This document shows, piece by piece, positions 1-10,481 of a stretch of DNA of 64,000 bases. The stretch lies in NCBI RefSeq assembly GCF_040802235.1, contig NC_133172.1, positions 58,349,613-58,413,612 of the forward strand, written 5' to 3'. How positions within the stretch are numbered: the stretch's first letter is position 1; each line of letters starts with the position of its first letter. Made by a program: the position numbers and the translations under genes. This DNA comes from Manis javanica (lineage: Eukaryota > Chordata > Mammalia > Pholidota > Manidae). Under the pieces are notes generated by a model. It was not told where the DNA came from. It searched no databases and saw nothing but the letters and a program-made list of their open reading frames with translations.

Positions 1-765
1 TGGTAGCTCCTTCATTATCGTAGCCACACACCAAGGCTGGGGGTGGAGTGTGTGTGGTAGTTTGCTCTGGCGGTGGGCTCCATGCGGTGCTGCTGTGGCC
101 AAGGCCTCTGCTTGCTGAAAGCTTGTGGGTGCGCTCACCCAGGAAGCAACCAGGTCTGCCAGACCTGTTTTCCTAATCATCATGTGGGACCAGAGAGACT
201 TTAATCTGCAGGAAAAGACCTACCATTGCTTACCAAGTAGTGCGGAAACACATGGCTCAGGTTGGCTGTTCAGAGCATACGCGGTCCGTCCTGATTCCTA
301 GTCCCTGGTGTGGGCAGGAAGTTCATCGCCTGGCCAAGCTCTGTCCAGCCCCTGCAGGTGCTGGGATGTACTCTGTGTCTTTTACTGTCTGCACTTTCAA
401 CCAAGTCATTTTGGACAGGCATTGAGTGACATCTTGCTCCATGGAATCTACATCTTGGCGTCTTCAAATAGTGATGGAAGAAGAGAGAGACTAGAAAGCT
501 TTAAAAGTTAGGGTTATTTTCTCACCTCACTTAGTGAGATAGTATTAGATGGAGTTAATCCTTCTCTGAGGATTAATAATAGGAGTATTATCTTGCTCTT
601 GTCATTTTGAAATCCTGCATCATGATATTGGAAAGACCATAGTTTTGCTACTAGAAATCAAATCGTTTTCCAGATATTTTATGATACTCTTTAGCCAAGT
701 TAATATTTACTTATCTAACTCTAATAATAAATGTTGCCTCCCCCACTGTTGCCTTCTCCTTTCAG
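1..765 (+). other. GAN: GAN intron 7 (3' part)
   Basis: This is intronic sequence upstream of the first GAN exon in the window. It ends in a good polypyrimidine tract and an AG acceptor at 764-765. The short ORFs here match no family I recognise, and I see no exon, RNA gene or well-preserved repeat. Confidence 0.75.
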
Positions 766-902
766 ATTGGCTGCTATGCATCTATGAGAAAGAAAATCTA
801 TGCCATGGGCGGAGGATCGTATGGAAAACTGTTTGAATCTGTGGAGTGTTACGACCCAAGGACCCAGCAGTGGACTGCTATATGTCCACTAAAAGAGAGA
901 AG
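766..902 (+). CDS. GAN: Gigaxonin, exon 8 (Kelch repeat)
   Basis: Gigaxonin is a BTB-BACK-Kelch protein that brings substrates to the CUL3 ubiquitin ligase and promotes turnover of intermediate-filament proteins in the cytoplasm; its loss causes giant axonal neuropathy. This 137-nt exon lies between an AG acceptor (764-765) and a GT donor (903-904). It starts in phase 0 with ATT GGC TGC and encodes about 46 residues, including KKIYAMGGGSYGKLFESVEC and YDPRTQQWTAICPL. The glycine run, the Tyr and the spaced Trp are the hallmarks of a Kelch blade. I recognise the sequence as human gigaxonin near residues 413-458. The last codon is split (AG|A) and completed by the next exon. The exon number assumes the 11-exon human structure. 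Confidence 0.96.
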
Positions 903-1157
903 GTGAAAGGACGTGGCCATGGGCTTTGTAGATTCCCCTTCACTTGGTGTTTGCTTCTTTCTTCCATGTGAACCTTTTATTTGACTTAGTATTTGGTTTC
1001 TATAAAATTAAACAAATAACCCATTTCTCAAAAAAAGGAAGACCTGTGTATTCATGAGGCACTGACTATTGCAGAGTTAGCGCAAGCATACGAGGAGTCA
1101 GGGACTTGGGTCATAGGTTGTAAGTTAACACCTAATACGCTCTGTGTGGCCTTCCAG

Positions 1158-1286
1158 ATTTGGAGCGGTAGCCTGTGGCGTTGCCATGGAGCTGTATGTA
1201 TTTGGGGGCGTCAGGAGTCGTGAGGACATCCAGGGGGGAGAGATGGTCACTTGCAAGTCTGAATTCTACCATGATGAGTTTAAAAG
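1158..1286 (+). CDS. GAN: Gigaxonin, exon 9 (Kelch repeat)
   Basis: This 129-nt exon follows a 255-nt intron. Its acceptor AG is at 1156-1157 and its donor GTGAGT starts at 1287. It continues the frame of the preceding exon and encodes FGAVACGVAMELYVFGG followed by VRSREDIQGGEMVTCKSEFY and HDEFKR. The start is a Kelch blade strand with the FGG motif. The acidic and polar stretch after it is the long inter-strand loop of this blade in gigaxonin. The exon ends in a split Arg codon (AG|G). It corresponds to about residues 459-501 of the 597-residue human protein. I see no frameshift or stop. Confidence 0.96.
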
Positions 1287-1509
1287 GTGAGTATGAATGT
1301 CTCACAGCTTCTGTGGCTTTTCCTTTATGCTTTCAAGCTCAGGTTTTAGCTTTGTTTTGTTTTCAAGGTACTTCACTGAACTATCGCATCTGTTTGGTAG
1401 GTATGTGTAACGCACACTTGATGTTTATTCAGTGACTTCAGAAGTTACTTAAAGGAAAACCATAAAAATGTGTTTCCAAAGCACAGATCAGACCTTGACA
1501 CTTAGTTGC

Positions 1510-1790
1510 TTAGCAACTGTTCATTGGCTACTATGGCTTTTAGGAGAAGTTTAAACTCCTTAACCTAGTGCATATGGTCTTTTGTGATTTGACCTTTGTT
1601 CTTTCAGCTATTATTAACTGGGTCACACTGAGTGACATCTTCCCCCCAGACGTGGTATGATTATCTCAGCTCTGTTTTTGTACTGTTCTTTTTGCCTAAA
1701 ATTTCCCTTCCCACTTTCATCCAGTTTTTAATTTGGCCTCTTCCAGAACTCTGCTTGATTATCATACCTAGACAAAGCCTTCTCATGTGA
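1510..1790 (+). repeat. L2 LINE fragment
   Basis: The phrase order (actcctta, tggtctttt, then pyrimidine-rich text ending in gcttgattatc) matches my memory of the L2 3' region. It is highly diverged and the ends are approximate. Confidence 0.5.
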
Positions 1791-3049
1791 TTCCCGTTCC
1801 CCAGTCTGTGACCCCGTCACACCGTGTGCATGCCTCTCGGGGTGTCACTGTTAACCCTGAGCACCGTCGGGGTGAGGTCCAGTTCGACCGACTTTGGATC
1901 CTAGTTTCAGCATCGTACCTTTTCTGTATTAGACACTTGATTGTGTGGATTGTTGATTCAGTGGATGAAATGTGGTGTCAGAGGTTTTTAAGCATCTGCC
2001 AGGCTGCCAGATAGGTCTTATAGAGCACACTGCCTCCTGTCAGCCTCCTCCCCTGCCCTCCTGGTAACCACTGAACAGTGTTTTTATTACTGTATTATGT
2101 TCAGATCCTTCCGGGAAACTGGCGTGCTGAAATTAATCTTGTTATAGTATTTCAGTCATGTTACCAGAAGGGGGTGCTGTAATATAATGTTTAATTTCAT
2201 ATGATTTTAGATTAGGGCAAACAATGAGCAGCTACCCAGATTTTAGAAAACCATGAAAGTGTTACCTAACTTTTCATGTATTTTAAATTTAGGATATTTG
2301 CATAGCTTCTTTTTTCTTCAATTGCAGAGGTAGACTATCTTAAGAATATTTATTATACATATGAGCAATTTAGAGAATGTTTCCTGTGGTATGGGTGGGG
2401 GACCAAATTTCAAAGACTTTTCTACATTTCTCATCCTTAATATATTACTAGGAGGGCTGCCTGTCCAAAGTATGAAGGCGCATATTAATTTCCTGCCCCA
2501 GTGAATCTCGAGACAGTCTGCCCAACTTCATTAGCAAGTTAACCATGGTCAGTGTGTGTTTGGTTTCTGATAAAATATTGATATAAGTCATTTCATAAGG
2601 ACTGAATTACTGTTTAGACAGTGCGAGTTTAAGAGCTGTTAACTCCCCTGCTGGAGTTATCAGGGCCGCCTGTGGTCTCACCATCTCCAGTCCCTATTTT
2701 GATTTTATAGGACTTAAATCTGGCTGTCAAATTTCTCAGTCTGCCCTTGATATGCTATAAATTGTTAGAACCTTTATATTTCTATTAGGTTTTTTCATAT
2801 TTATGCCTAATCGGCTTTAAATATAAGTGTATTACTTGCTTTCAGTTTACAATTGTTAAACATAAGGGTATTGCTCCTTCTTCGCTATTTATTTGCTATC
2901 CCAAATAAAATTCATGTATCATTAGTTTCCTTATTTCTAAGCTCTCCAAATGTTAGTTTGTCTGTAGAATGAAGAAAGCTTAATTTCTACTGTCAATATA
3001 ATAAGTCTCTTACTTGGTTAAAGAACAAGAGATGCGTATCTAACACTAA

Positions 3050-3260
3050 GTGCCATGTACTAAATCACTTAACTCATTCAGTCTTCAAAACAGCCATCTG
3101 AGATAAAGATGCTCTTTTGATTCCTATTTTATGTATGAGAAAACCAAAACACAGAGAGGTTAAGTAATGAGTCCAAAGACACACAGGCGGCAAGTGGCAG
3201 AGCTGGAATTTGACCTTGGGCACTCTCGGCCCCAAAGTCTACCTTTGTAGCTACCCCACT
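3050..3260 (-). repeat. MIR SINE
   Basis: The + strand carries the inverted MIR core: tatgagaaaacc, then cacagagaggttaagtaatg, then a segment resembling the complement of the tRNA-derived head. It is a diverged MIR on the minus strand inside GAN intron 9. Confidence 0.8.
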
Positions 3261-3559
3261 ATATTGCCTTACAAATACAGGCTTCCTCATAAATATATTT
3301 AGGAAGAAAATAATATACAAGAGTCATTTATTTCTTAAAAGAGCATATGTTTCCAAGTATGTTATAGTCACATACTGTGGAAACTGTTGCCAGATGAGCA
3401 ATCTGTGTTATATTGGAGACCATTTATTGTTTTTAAGTAATCTCTTGTCTTTCCTGTCTTTGTTCCCTATTTTTAGGTTAAAACTTTCCTGGAAAAATGC
3501 CATTTCTTATTATTTTCTGGGTTTCTGACTAAAAACAAAACAAGGAAAGCAAAGAAATT

Positions 3560-4150
3560 GCCCTAAGTTATAGCAAGTCACAGTAACCCCTTACTCTATC
3601 CAGAGTGACAGTCTGTAGTTCTGCTCCTTGTGGCTCTTTACTTGAGCGGCACTGCCATCCTCCCAGATACCCAGACTCAGAAAGGTCGTCTTTGCGTCTC
3701 TCGTGCATCACATCTCTTCATTTGCCAAGTCTTGCCTTCTTTAAACTCTGTACTGTCTTCCAGCCACCCCACTCGGGTTCTCTGCCCCTGCCCTGCCGTG
3801 TCCGTGGTGTCCGCCACTCTGTGGGTGCCCTGCCGTGAGCCTCCTAACCGGTTTTCTCCAGTACACTTCACGTACTTGTTCTTCTGGACGGTTAATCTGA
3901 CTTAGGTCGTTTCATTCTCCTGATGAAAATTCCTCATATTTCCCACTGCTTACCAAATAAAGATCATACCATTTAGCTGCCTACTCGGGATCCTCCATTA
4001 TCTGAGGTTAAGAAAACTTGTCAGTGTTTTCCAGTTTCTTCCTTTCACATGCCCTGTACTCCAGCTCAGGCCCTATAACCGTTCCGTGTCTTACCGCCTC
4101 TGTGTTTGCTTAGCCCTAGGTGCCCCCCACTTTCATTGGTTTAAAGCAAT
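3560..4150 (+). repeat. L2 LINE fragment(s)
   Basis: A pyrimidine-rich, degenerate stretch with L2-like phrases such as cacatgccctgtactccagc. Open frames here (for example 3605-3838) are fragments without a recognisable conserved protein. Confidence 0.5.
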
Positions 4151-4354
4151 CATGTTGACTGTTCTTTGAAGTCACCAGCCAGTTTTATCTTTGATCCCTA
4201 AGTGTATAATTGTGTAGACACACATGACAACTGACAGCATCCCCGCGCTGGTATTCTGACCCATGGGCTGGGAGCCATTGTGGCGGCAGGGCTAGGGAAA
4301 GTCACCAGAACTTCTCTTCCCTACCGAAATAGAAAACCAGAAGCAAATCTGCAT

Positions 4355-4930
4355 CCTTGAGAGTTTGTAGAAGTTGGTGCCACCATCAGAGACTTGAAAA
4401 GGCAAGAGCCGTGCCACCTATCATATCCCCACTTCATTCATGTGCAAGACACAGCGTCAGATGAAGTTTGGAAGATGACCTTGCTTTCACAAACTTAATT
4501 AGGTGCTTATCACAGATCAATCCCATATGTAGTATCCTCGTGCAAACGTATCTTTATGCGACACAATCCCTGCCCTCGATATGCACCTGTTGACCTAATA
4601 CTTTTTCTTCATACCAGTTTGCAAGGACCACCAGAAACAGTTTGCTTTTACCTGGCAGGACCACCTGAAGAGTCTCGCCTCAGGGCCATGTCACTTCTGT
4701 CATCTGCCATATATTAGTCCGTGGAGATGTTGACCATCTTGATGTCCCATTAAACGTCACTTGATCTACCCCATTGCCATTGTGCCGTTGGATCTGCCGG
4801 ATGCAGCAGCGAGTACTGCAGATGCCTGTGTAAGACAGGCAAACAAGGTCAGGAGACGAACCACACTCCTGAAAAATCTGTTTCAGGCACAGTCCAGCCA
4901 AGAGACCGAAACCACCAGTAATCTCAACAG
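4355..4930 (+). mobile_element. Degenerate endogenous retrovirus pol (reverse transcriptase) fragment
   Basis: Several short, frame-shifted peptide blocks on the + strand follow the order of a retroviral pol N-terminal region. EVGATIRDLKRQ is near 4370, the block ending DEVWKMTL is near 4460-4490, and the RT-like KDHQKQFAFTWQ is at about 4623-4660. Further RT-like residues follow near 4722-4790, where the usual catalytic aspartate box is not intact. Stops and frameshifts separate the blocks, so this is a dead fossil. No flanking LTRs were seen in the intron. The GC-rich block 4990-5340 might be a continuation, but I could not match it. The family looks class I (ERV1-like) from the wording of the RT block; this is inference. 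Confidence 0.65.
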
Positions 4931-5349
4931 GGAACCTTTACTGTACGTAGGCATCAACTAATCATCATTAGTGAGCAGTGGTCAACTGCCAGCGGGTGAC
5001 AGAGGACTCTGATGACTGCAGAAACAGCCAACTTAGGAAGCACAGCTACTACCTTTAGGGCCGAGGGACACACCCTGAGAAGGAGCAGATGGGGAAGGGC
5101 CCCACTCCGCAAGGCTGGGATTCACCTCACTGCAAGGGGAGGCGCTGCGACCCGGGGCGCCAGGGTGCCGAGGACAGAGCTGGTGCATGGGAAGCCGGGA
5201 AGCTGCCTGCAGGTGGAGAGCACCGCGGGTCTCCTGCACACTGCCTGCCGTGCGGTAGGAGGGAGAAAAAAGGCGCACTGACCCCAGGAAAGAAGCCTTT
5301 GCCCTCCCCAGCCTGGGGTGCCTCCGCTGCCCTCTGTTGACAAAGCCTA

Positions 5350-6450
5350 CGACTGTGTTTATCTTTTCAAAGAGCCAGCTGTTAATTTTCTCCTTTGTTT
5401 GTCTTCCATTTCATTGATTTCTGCCTGTCTATATTATTTCCTTCCCATTAGTTACCTACGGTTTATTTTTCTCTTCCTTTCCTAGCTTCTTCAGGTAGAA
5501 TTGTAGATTTTCTCATTTCTCTGCTAAAGCTTCTCTTCATTATAAGCACTTTTCCTCCCCTTACTAAGCATAGTTACCGTAGCTGTGTGCAGATTCCCAC
5601 ATGGCAGGTAATGGCAGTGTCTGAGAAAGTTGATGTCTGTTGGTTGTTCATTCCCTTGAGAATGGGTTCTCATTTTCTGGCTTTCGCTGAATAATTCCGT
5701 GTTGCATCCTAGACATTGTGAATGGTACAGTGTTGAGGCCTAAAGTGTCTCATATTGCTACAGAGTTGCTCTGCGAGTTTTAGCAATGAGCTTGGCTGAC
5801 TCCCATCGCAGGCTGTCTGTCATGTGTGGTAGATGGCAGCTCGAAGCTCAGGCCAATTCTTTTAAGCCTTATTTATATGCATTCATCGTTCCAGGGTTGG
5901 CCACAGATTTGAGAGGCACAAGTTCACATACATTTCGAGGTACCTCTTCATCTCTCACCTTTCTGAGACCCCCATACACTTTAGTGATCTTAGTTGTCCC
6001 AAGATGCTTTACCCTGATTCCAGTGGCCAGAAAGATGGCAGGATCTTCTCTAGGGGCCTCAGGTACCTAGAGCCGCCCGCCGGCCTCAGCGCCTTTGGAC
6101 AAAGCTACCAGGGAACCAGAGACTCACTCCATGGGGGCTGCTTGTTCAGCTTTTACGTTCTCTCCCCAAGCTGCCTGCCTTTGCTCCAGGGCCCTCAGGC
6201 AGCTGTCTTTTGCATTTTTTCCAGTTTGTAACTGCCTTGCTCCCCACTGGAAGCAGAAACCTCATGGAAACTGCCTCCTTTCTCCTCTTGAGCTGCCTGC
6301 CCCTCCCGGTAGCTCGCTGCCCTCTCCTTCCCGCCTTCTCTCCCTGCCTGTGTTTCCCCTCCAGCTCTGCCCTCTCTGCAACTCATGGCTACGATCCATG
6401 AGAAATGTTAAAGTTTCCTTCATAGGGGGCATTATTAATTCTGAGTTATC
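5350..6450 (-). mobile_element. Ancient L1 fragment
   Basis: Read on the + strand, 5355-5560 resembles the complement of L1 ORF2 (catttcattgatttctgcct, then tattatttccttcc). The sequence that follows, through about 6.4 kb, looks like more of the same old element. It is heavily mutated and non-coding. Confidence 0.6.
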
Positions 6451-6599
6451 AGAGGATACATCACTGTAGCCTCCAAGTCCTGATAAGCCCATGTTTGAAA
6501 ACATTGTAATGAAAGGCACAATATTGCCTTGTGCATTTACGAAAATGAGTCTTAATGTTGCCCACTAGCTGTGTGCTAGATATGATGTGCTCTACGAGG

Positions 6600-6770
6600 A
6601 CATCATTTCCTCCTCACTTCTCACTGGAGGTTGGTAGTGGTGTCCTGTATCCACACTTACAGACAAGGAAACGGACTGGGTTAGTTAAATTGTCCAAGGT
6701 CACCGAGGTGATAAATGGTAGAGAAAGAAACACAAAACCGCATGCCTTTTATACCTGTTTTATAAGCAGC
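6600..6770 (-). repeat. MIR SINE
   Basis: An inverted MIR: cttacagacaaggaaacgg, then ttgtccaaggtcacc, then a degenerate head. Diverged, within GAN intron 9. Confidence 0.7.
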
Positions 6771-7889
6771 AACTAAACACGTGATGTGATTAATTCTTTA
6801 TGTTAGTTTTATTTAATTTGAAGCTTCAGCATTACATAAAATAGAACCTAGAATCTTTTTTCTGAAACTCAGGAACTCTGAGTCATTGATCAGCTTTGAA
6901 CTAGATTTTGGCAGATCATCTACACAGACCAGTTTCTTCAACTTTGTTCAACTATCCCAGGGAGGAATTATGTTAAATTCTCAACTCTACAAAATTATTC
7001 CGAAATGTCATGATACTCTGATGGGCTTTTCCAGTAGATAATCTAGTCACACGTGCTTTAACTAAGAAAGTGCCAGTCACCCTTAGGGGCATACATGGTC
7101 CCATTAGTGGATTTGCCCAGAAGAGCTGTGCCTCTCCCCTCCCGGGAGGTCCTGGCATGCAGCCCGGCCACAGACAAGCTGTTGGGACACTTGGCAGTTT
7201 TGTTGGGCTGAGAACCTGGGAGAATTCACATTTCGAGTTTTAACTGTTTATGTTGAGCCTTCAGACTGTGAATAAGCCAGTTACTACATTTGACATTTTT
7301 CAAGCTTTTTCTCTCAAAGGCTGGTTGGGTCCCCATTTTCACTTCTAAGCGAGAGTTCTTAGGTTTTTTTCCTTTTTCTATTTATTAGAGTCATTTTGGA
7401 GGCAGGGACCAAACCCACCGTATTCCCAGTCCCAGCAAACTCATGGATGCCAGTCAGCATTCGGATGTCAGATGAAGCAGATGGTACAGGAGGTATTTAG
7501 AAATATAGCAGCTTTTTACGAGCTTTGCTTCTGAGTTGTTAGATGGTCTCGGACAACTCATTTTGCTTCCCTGTTCCATGGAATTCAACATATGGAAGCT
7601 ACTATAGAGCAGTCTGAGAAGAGCGTTCATTGAAATAAAAGTGCTGTTCTTAGTTAAATAATTTTACATTTGTATTGAACATTGAGGTGCTCTACCCTAA
7701 GCCACTGGCTTCGTGGGCGTTTCACAGCACTGAGTTCCGAGTATCGGAGCAGCGCCCACCCGCCCGTGCGCTCCAACACCGAGAGCAGGCGCGAGGTCTG
7801 ACGGCTCTGCTCTGACCCAGCTATGCCTTCAGCTGCTAAAGGGAAGTCCTTTGGTCAAACTGCCTTGAGTGAACATTTGTACATAGCAG

Positions 7890-8960
7890 AATCTACTTGT
7901 TTGTTTTTTTAAGCAAAAACATCTTTATTTTGGAATAATTTTAGACTTAAAAGTGACAAAAATAGAGTTTGCATAAGCCACTCACCCAGTAAGCTTCTCC
8001 TACTTTTAACATCTTACATGACCATAATGTAGATATCAAAACCAGGATATTTACATTGGTACATTATTGCTAAGTAAACTACAGACCTTATTCGAATTTC
8101 ACCCTTTCTCCACTGATAACTTTCTTCCCTCTGCTCCAGGATCCAGTCCAGGATCTGACACCGTAGCCAGTGTTGTTTCTTTAGTCTCCTTGAATCTGAC
8201 AGGTCCTCGGCCCTTCCCTGTCCTTCATGCCCTGAATACTCTTGAAGACTATTGGTCAGTGTTTTTATAGGCTGTCTCTTAATTTGGGTCTCTGGTGATT
8301 TCTCACGGCTAGGCTGGGATTCTGCATTTGGGCAGGAACAGCGCAGAAGGGGTGCCATGGCCCTCTGCCCCACGCCGGGGAGGACGCAGTGCTGCTGTGT
8401 CTCATTCCCACAGTGCTGACCTTGATTATCTGTGGGTGTTCCCACTGTAAAGTTACTGTTTTCCCTTTGTAATTAATAAGGGTTTTAGAAGAGATAATTT
8501 GAGAATAAGCAAATAGACTGTTTCTCCTCAGACTCACCACTAATTCAGCACCATCAGTGGGGTAGCCTACAGGACTTACCACTGTGGTGTTTACTTAATA
8601 GTGGTGATTTTCTATTTCTCTCATTCCTTCCACATTTGCTAACTGGAATTCTGTGAACAAGACCTGTCCCTTTTCCCTATTTTTTAATGTATTCAACTAT
8701 TTATTTATAGTTGTATGGACGCACGGATGTTTTGTTCTGTTAAAATCCAATACTGCCATCATTTATGTTTTTGCTCACATTGTTCCAGCTCTAACCACAG
8801 GAGCCACTCCATGCCCGCTCCAGTGTCCTTTGGACACACCCACTCTCCTTTCTTAAGCACTTCCTGCCTGCCAGCACAAGATGCTCCCAGCTCACCTCAC
8901 ATTTTCTGTCTCAGCTGTGGAATCAACCACTTCTTCATGGAGCCCTGCATCCTTTTAGTG
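7890..8960 (-). mobile_element. Ancient L1 (5' region), inverted
   Basis: The + strand contains phrases I associate with the complement of old L1M 5' regions: tttggaataattttagactt, gaccataatgtagatatcaa and, near 8900, tggaatcaaccacttcttc. The 143-aa minus-strand ORF at 8014-8445 lies inside it and is not a gene. Confidence 0.55.
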
Positions 8961-8964
8961 GTTA

Positions 8965-10085
8965 TTAAATTGATTTTCAGCAAGTGCCAGGGCAATTGAG
9001 CAGGGAAAGAAATGTCCTTTCAGCAAATGATGCCCAAACAAATAGATCTCTCTGGGAGCAAAATATGACCTTTGACTCTTACCTCATACCATGCACAATT
9101 AACTGGAAATGTAAGACTAAACATAAAAGCTGAAACTATGAAATTTCCAGAAAAAAACATAGTAGGAAAACCTTTGCAAACTTGGAGTAGGCAACAGGAC
9201 ACAGAAAGCATGAGCTATAAAAGAAAAACAGAATAAATTGGAATTCATCAAAATAAAAAATTTCTGTTCTTTAAAAGGCTCCATTAAGGAAATGAAAAAA
9301 ATCTGCACTCTGGGAAAAATACGTGTGATACGTGTATCTAACCAAGGACTTGGGTCCACAAAATATAAAGAATTCTTACAATTCAGAAAGAAGACAGAAA
9401 ACCCAATTTGAAAAATTGGCCAATCATTGAGCAGGCATTTTGTAAAAGAAGACATATAAACTGGCCATAAGCATATGCAGAGATGCTCAACATCATTAGT
9501 CTTCCTGGAAGTGCACACCACTGGTGTGAATAAAATGAAAAAGAATAACATCACCACGAGCTAGTGCGACCCCGTAGAGTTCTCCTAGGCTGCTCACGGG
9601 AGCAGGGAGTGGGCACAGTACCCTGGGAAACAGCGCGGCCCTTCCTTACCCAGTGAAATACACCTCGAACCACATAACCAAGAGATTCCACGACCTAAGT
9701 CCACAAGAAACGTTTACACTCGAAGGTCCAAAGTAGTTTCATGCAGGGAACCACACCCTGGAAGCTGCCCAGATGAACATGAGCAGGGGAATGGACAGGC
9801 TCTGGACAACTGTGCATGGGGCACTGCCTCAGATAAGCAGAAACGACTGTCGAGGCAAACAACAGCACGCGTGAGTCTCAGAAACACTGAGCTGGGCCAC
9901 AGATGCAGATGGGAAAGTGCACACTTCATGATTCGGTACATGTGGCAGTCTCTGTAGTGACAGGAAGGAGACCAGTGGCTACCCAGCAGTAAGGGGCGTA
10001 GTGCTGTTCGTGGCCCACCACACTGTGTCGTCTCCGGAAGTCCGCCTGCACGAGGTGGCCGTCCTTGTGAGTTCCTGACTGCGTC
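8965..10085 (+). mobile_element. Ancient L1 ORF2 3' end plus 3' UTR
   Basis: Translating the + strand gives broken pieces of the L1 ORF2 C-terminus, for example EFHQNKKF-like and NLKNWPIIEQAF-like blocks, separated by stops. From 9560 the text follows the usual end of old L1s (a pcr-like run ending in agaccagtggctacccagca). The element ends within about 20 nt of the polypyrimidine tract of GAN exon 10. It is a dead copy. Confidence 0.75.
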
Positions 10086-10102
10086 CATCTGTTCATTTTC
10101 AG

Positions 10103-10212
10103 GTGGATCTATCTTAATGACCAGAACTTATGCATCCCCGCCAGTTCCTCCTTCGTCTATGGAGCTGTACCCATAGGAGCCAGTATTTATGTTATCGGAG
10201 ATCTTGACACAG
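10103..10212 (+). CDS. GAN: Gigaxonin, exon 10 (Kelch repeat)
   Basis: This 110-nt exon has its acceptor AG at 10101-10102 and donor GTAAAC at 10213. It completes the split Arg codon and encodes WIYLNDQNLCIPASSSFVYG, then AVPIGASIYVIGDLDTG. It corresponds to roughly residues 502-537 of human gigaxonin. The blade strand reads IYVIGD, where many Kelch blades carry a second glycine. It ends after the first base of a Gly codon (G|GT). The acceptor lies immediately downstream of an old L1 fragment, so the intron-side splicing signals evolved next to transposon sequence. Confidence 0.96.
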
Positions 10213-10299
10213 GTAAACGCGGTCTGGGAATTTTGTGGGCACTGGTTTCTAGCGATTCTGAGGTGTGGCGTGTCACCTTTGCTTTTTCTCATGGTTCAG

Positions 10300-10481
10300 G
10301 TACCAGTTATGACTACGTGCGGGAGTTTAAAAGAAGCACAGGAACCTGGCACCACACGAAACCTCTCCTGCCATCTGACCTTCGCCGCACTGGGTGTGCA
10401 GCCTTACGTATTGCAAATTGCAAGCTTTTCCGCCTGCAGCTTCAGCAGGGCTTGTTCCGAATCCGCGTTCACTCACCTTGA
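10300..10481 (+). CDS. GAN: Gigaxonin, exon 11 and C-terminus
   Basis: The last coding exon. The acceptor AG is at 10298-10299, only 87 nt after the previous donor. It encodes TSYDYVREFKRSTGTWHH, then TKPLLPSDLRRTGCAALRIA and NCKLFRLQLQQGLFRIRVHS, then P and TGA at 10479-10481. This is the final Kelch blade plus the C-terminal tail that closes the propeller. The C-terminus ...FRIRVHSP is the known end of human gigaxonin. The four exons together give 558 nt (185 codons plus stop), so the frame is intact. The open frame reads back through the short intron to 10233, so intron retention would not immediately introduce a stop from that point. Confidence 0.97.

Larger units (their letters stand above)
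1287..10102 (+). other. GAN: GAN intron 9
   Basis: This 8.8-kb intron begins GTGAGT and ends TTTTCAG at 10102. It is filled with ancient repeats, listed separately: L2 near 1.5 and 3.6 kb, MIR near 3.1 and 6.6 kb, a retroviral pol remnant near 4.4-4.9 kb, and old L1 pieces at 5.35-6.45 and 7.9-10.09 kb. The stretches 1290-1500, 1800-3040 (AT-rich) and 6780-7880 hold nothing I can identify. The block 4990-5340 is GC-rich and unassigned; it could belong to the retroviral remnant. Confidence 0.85.

Noticed and set aside
8014-8445. 143-aa minus-strand ORF
   Set aside because: It lies within an ancient inverted L1 region and shows no intact protein domain.
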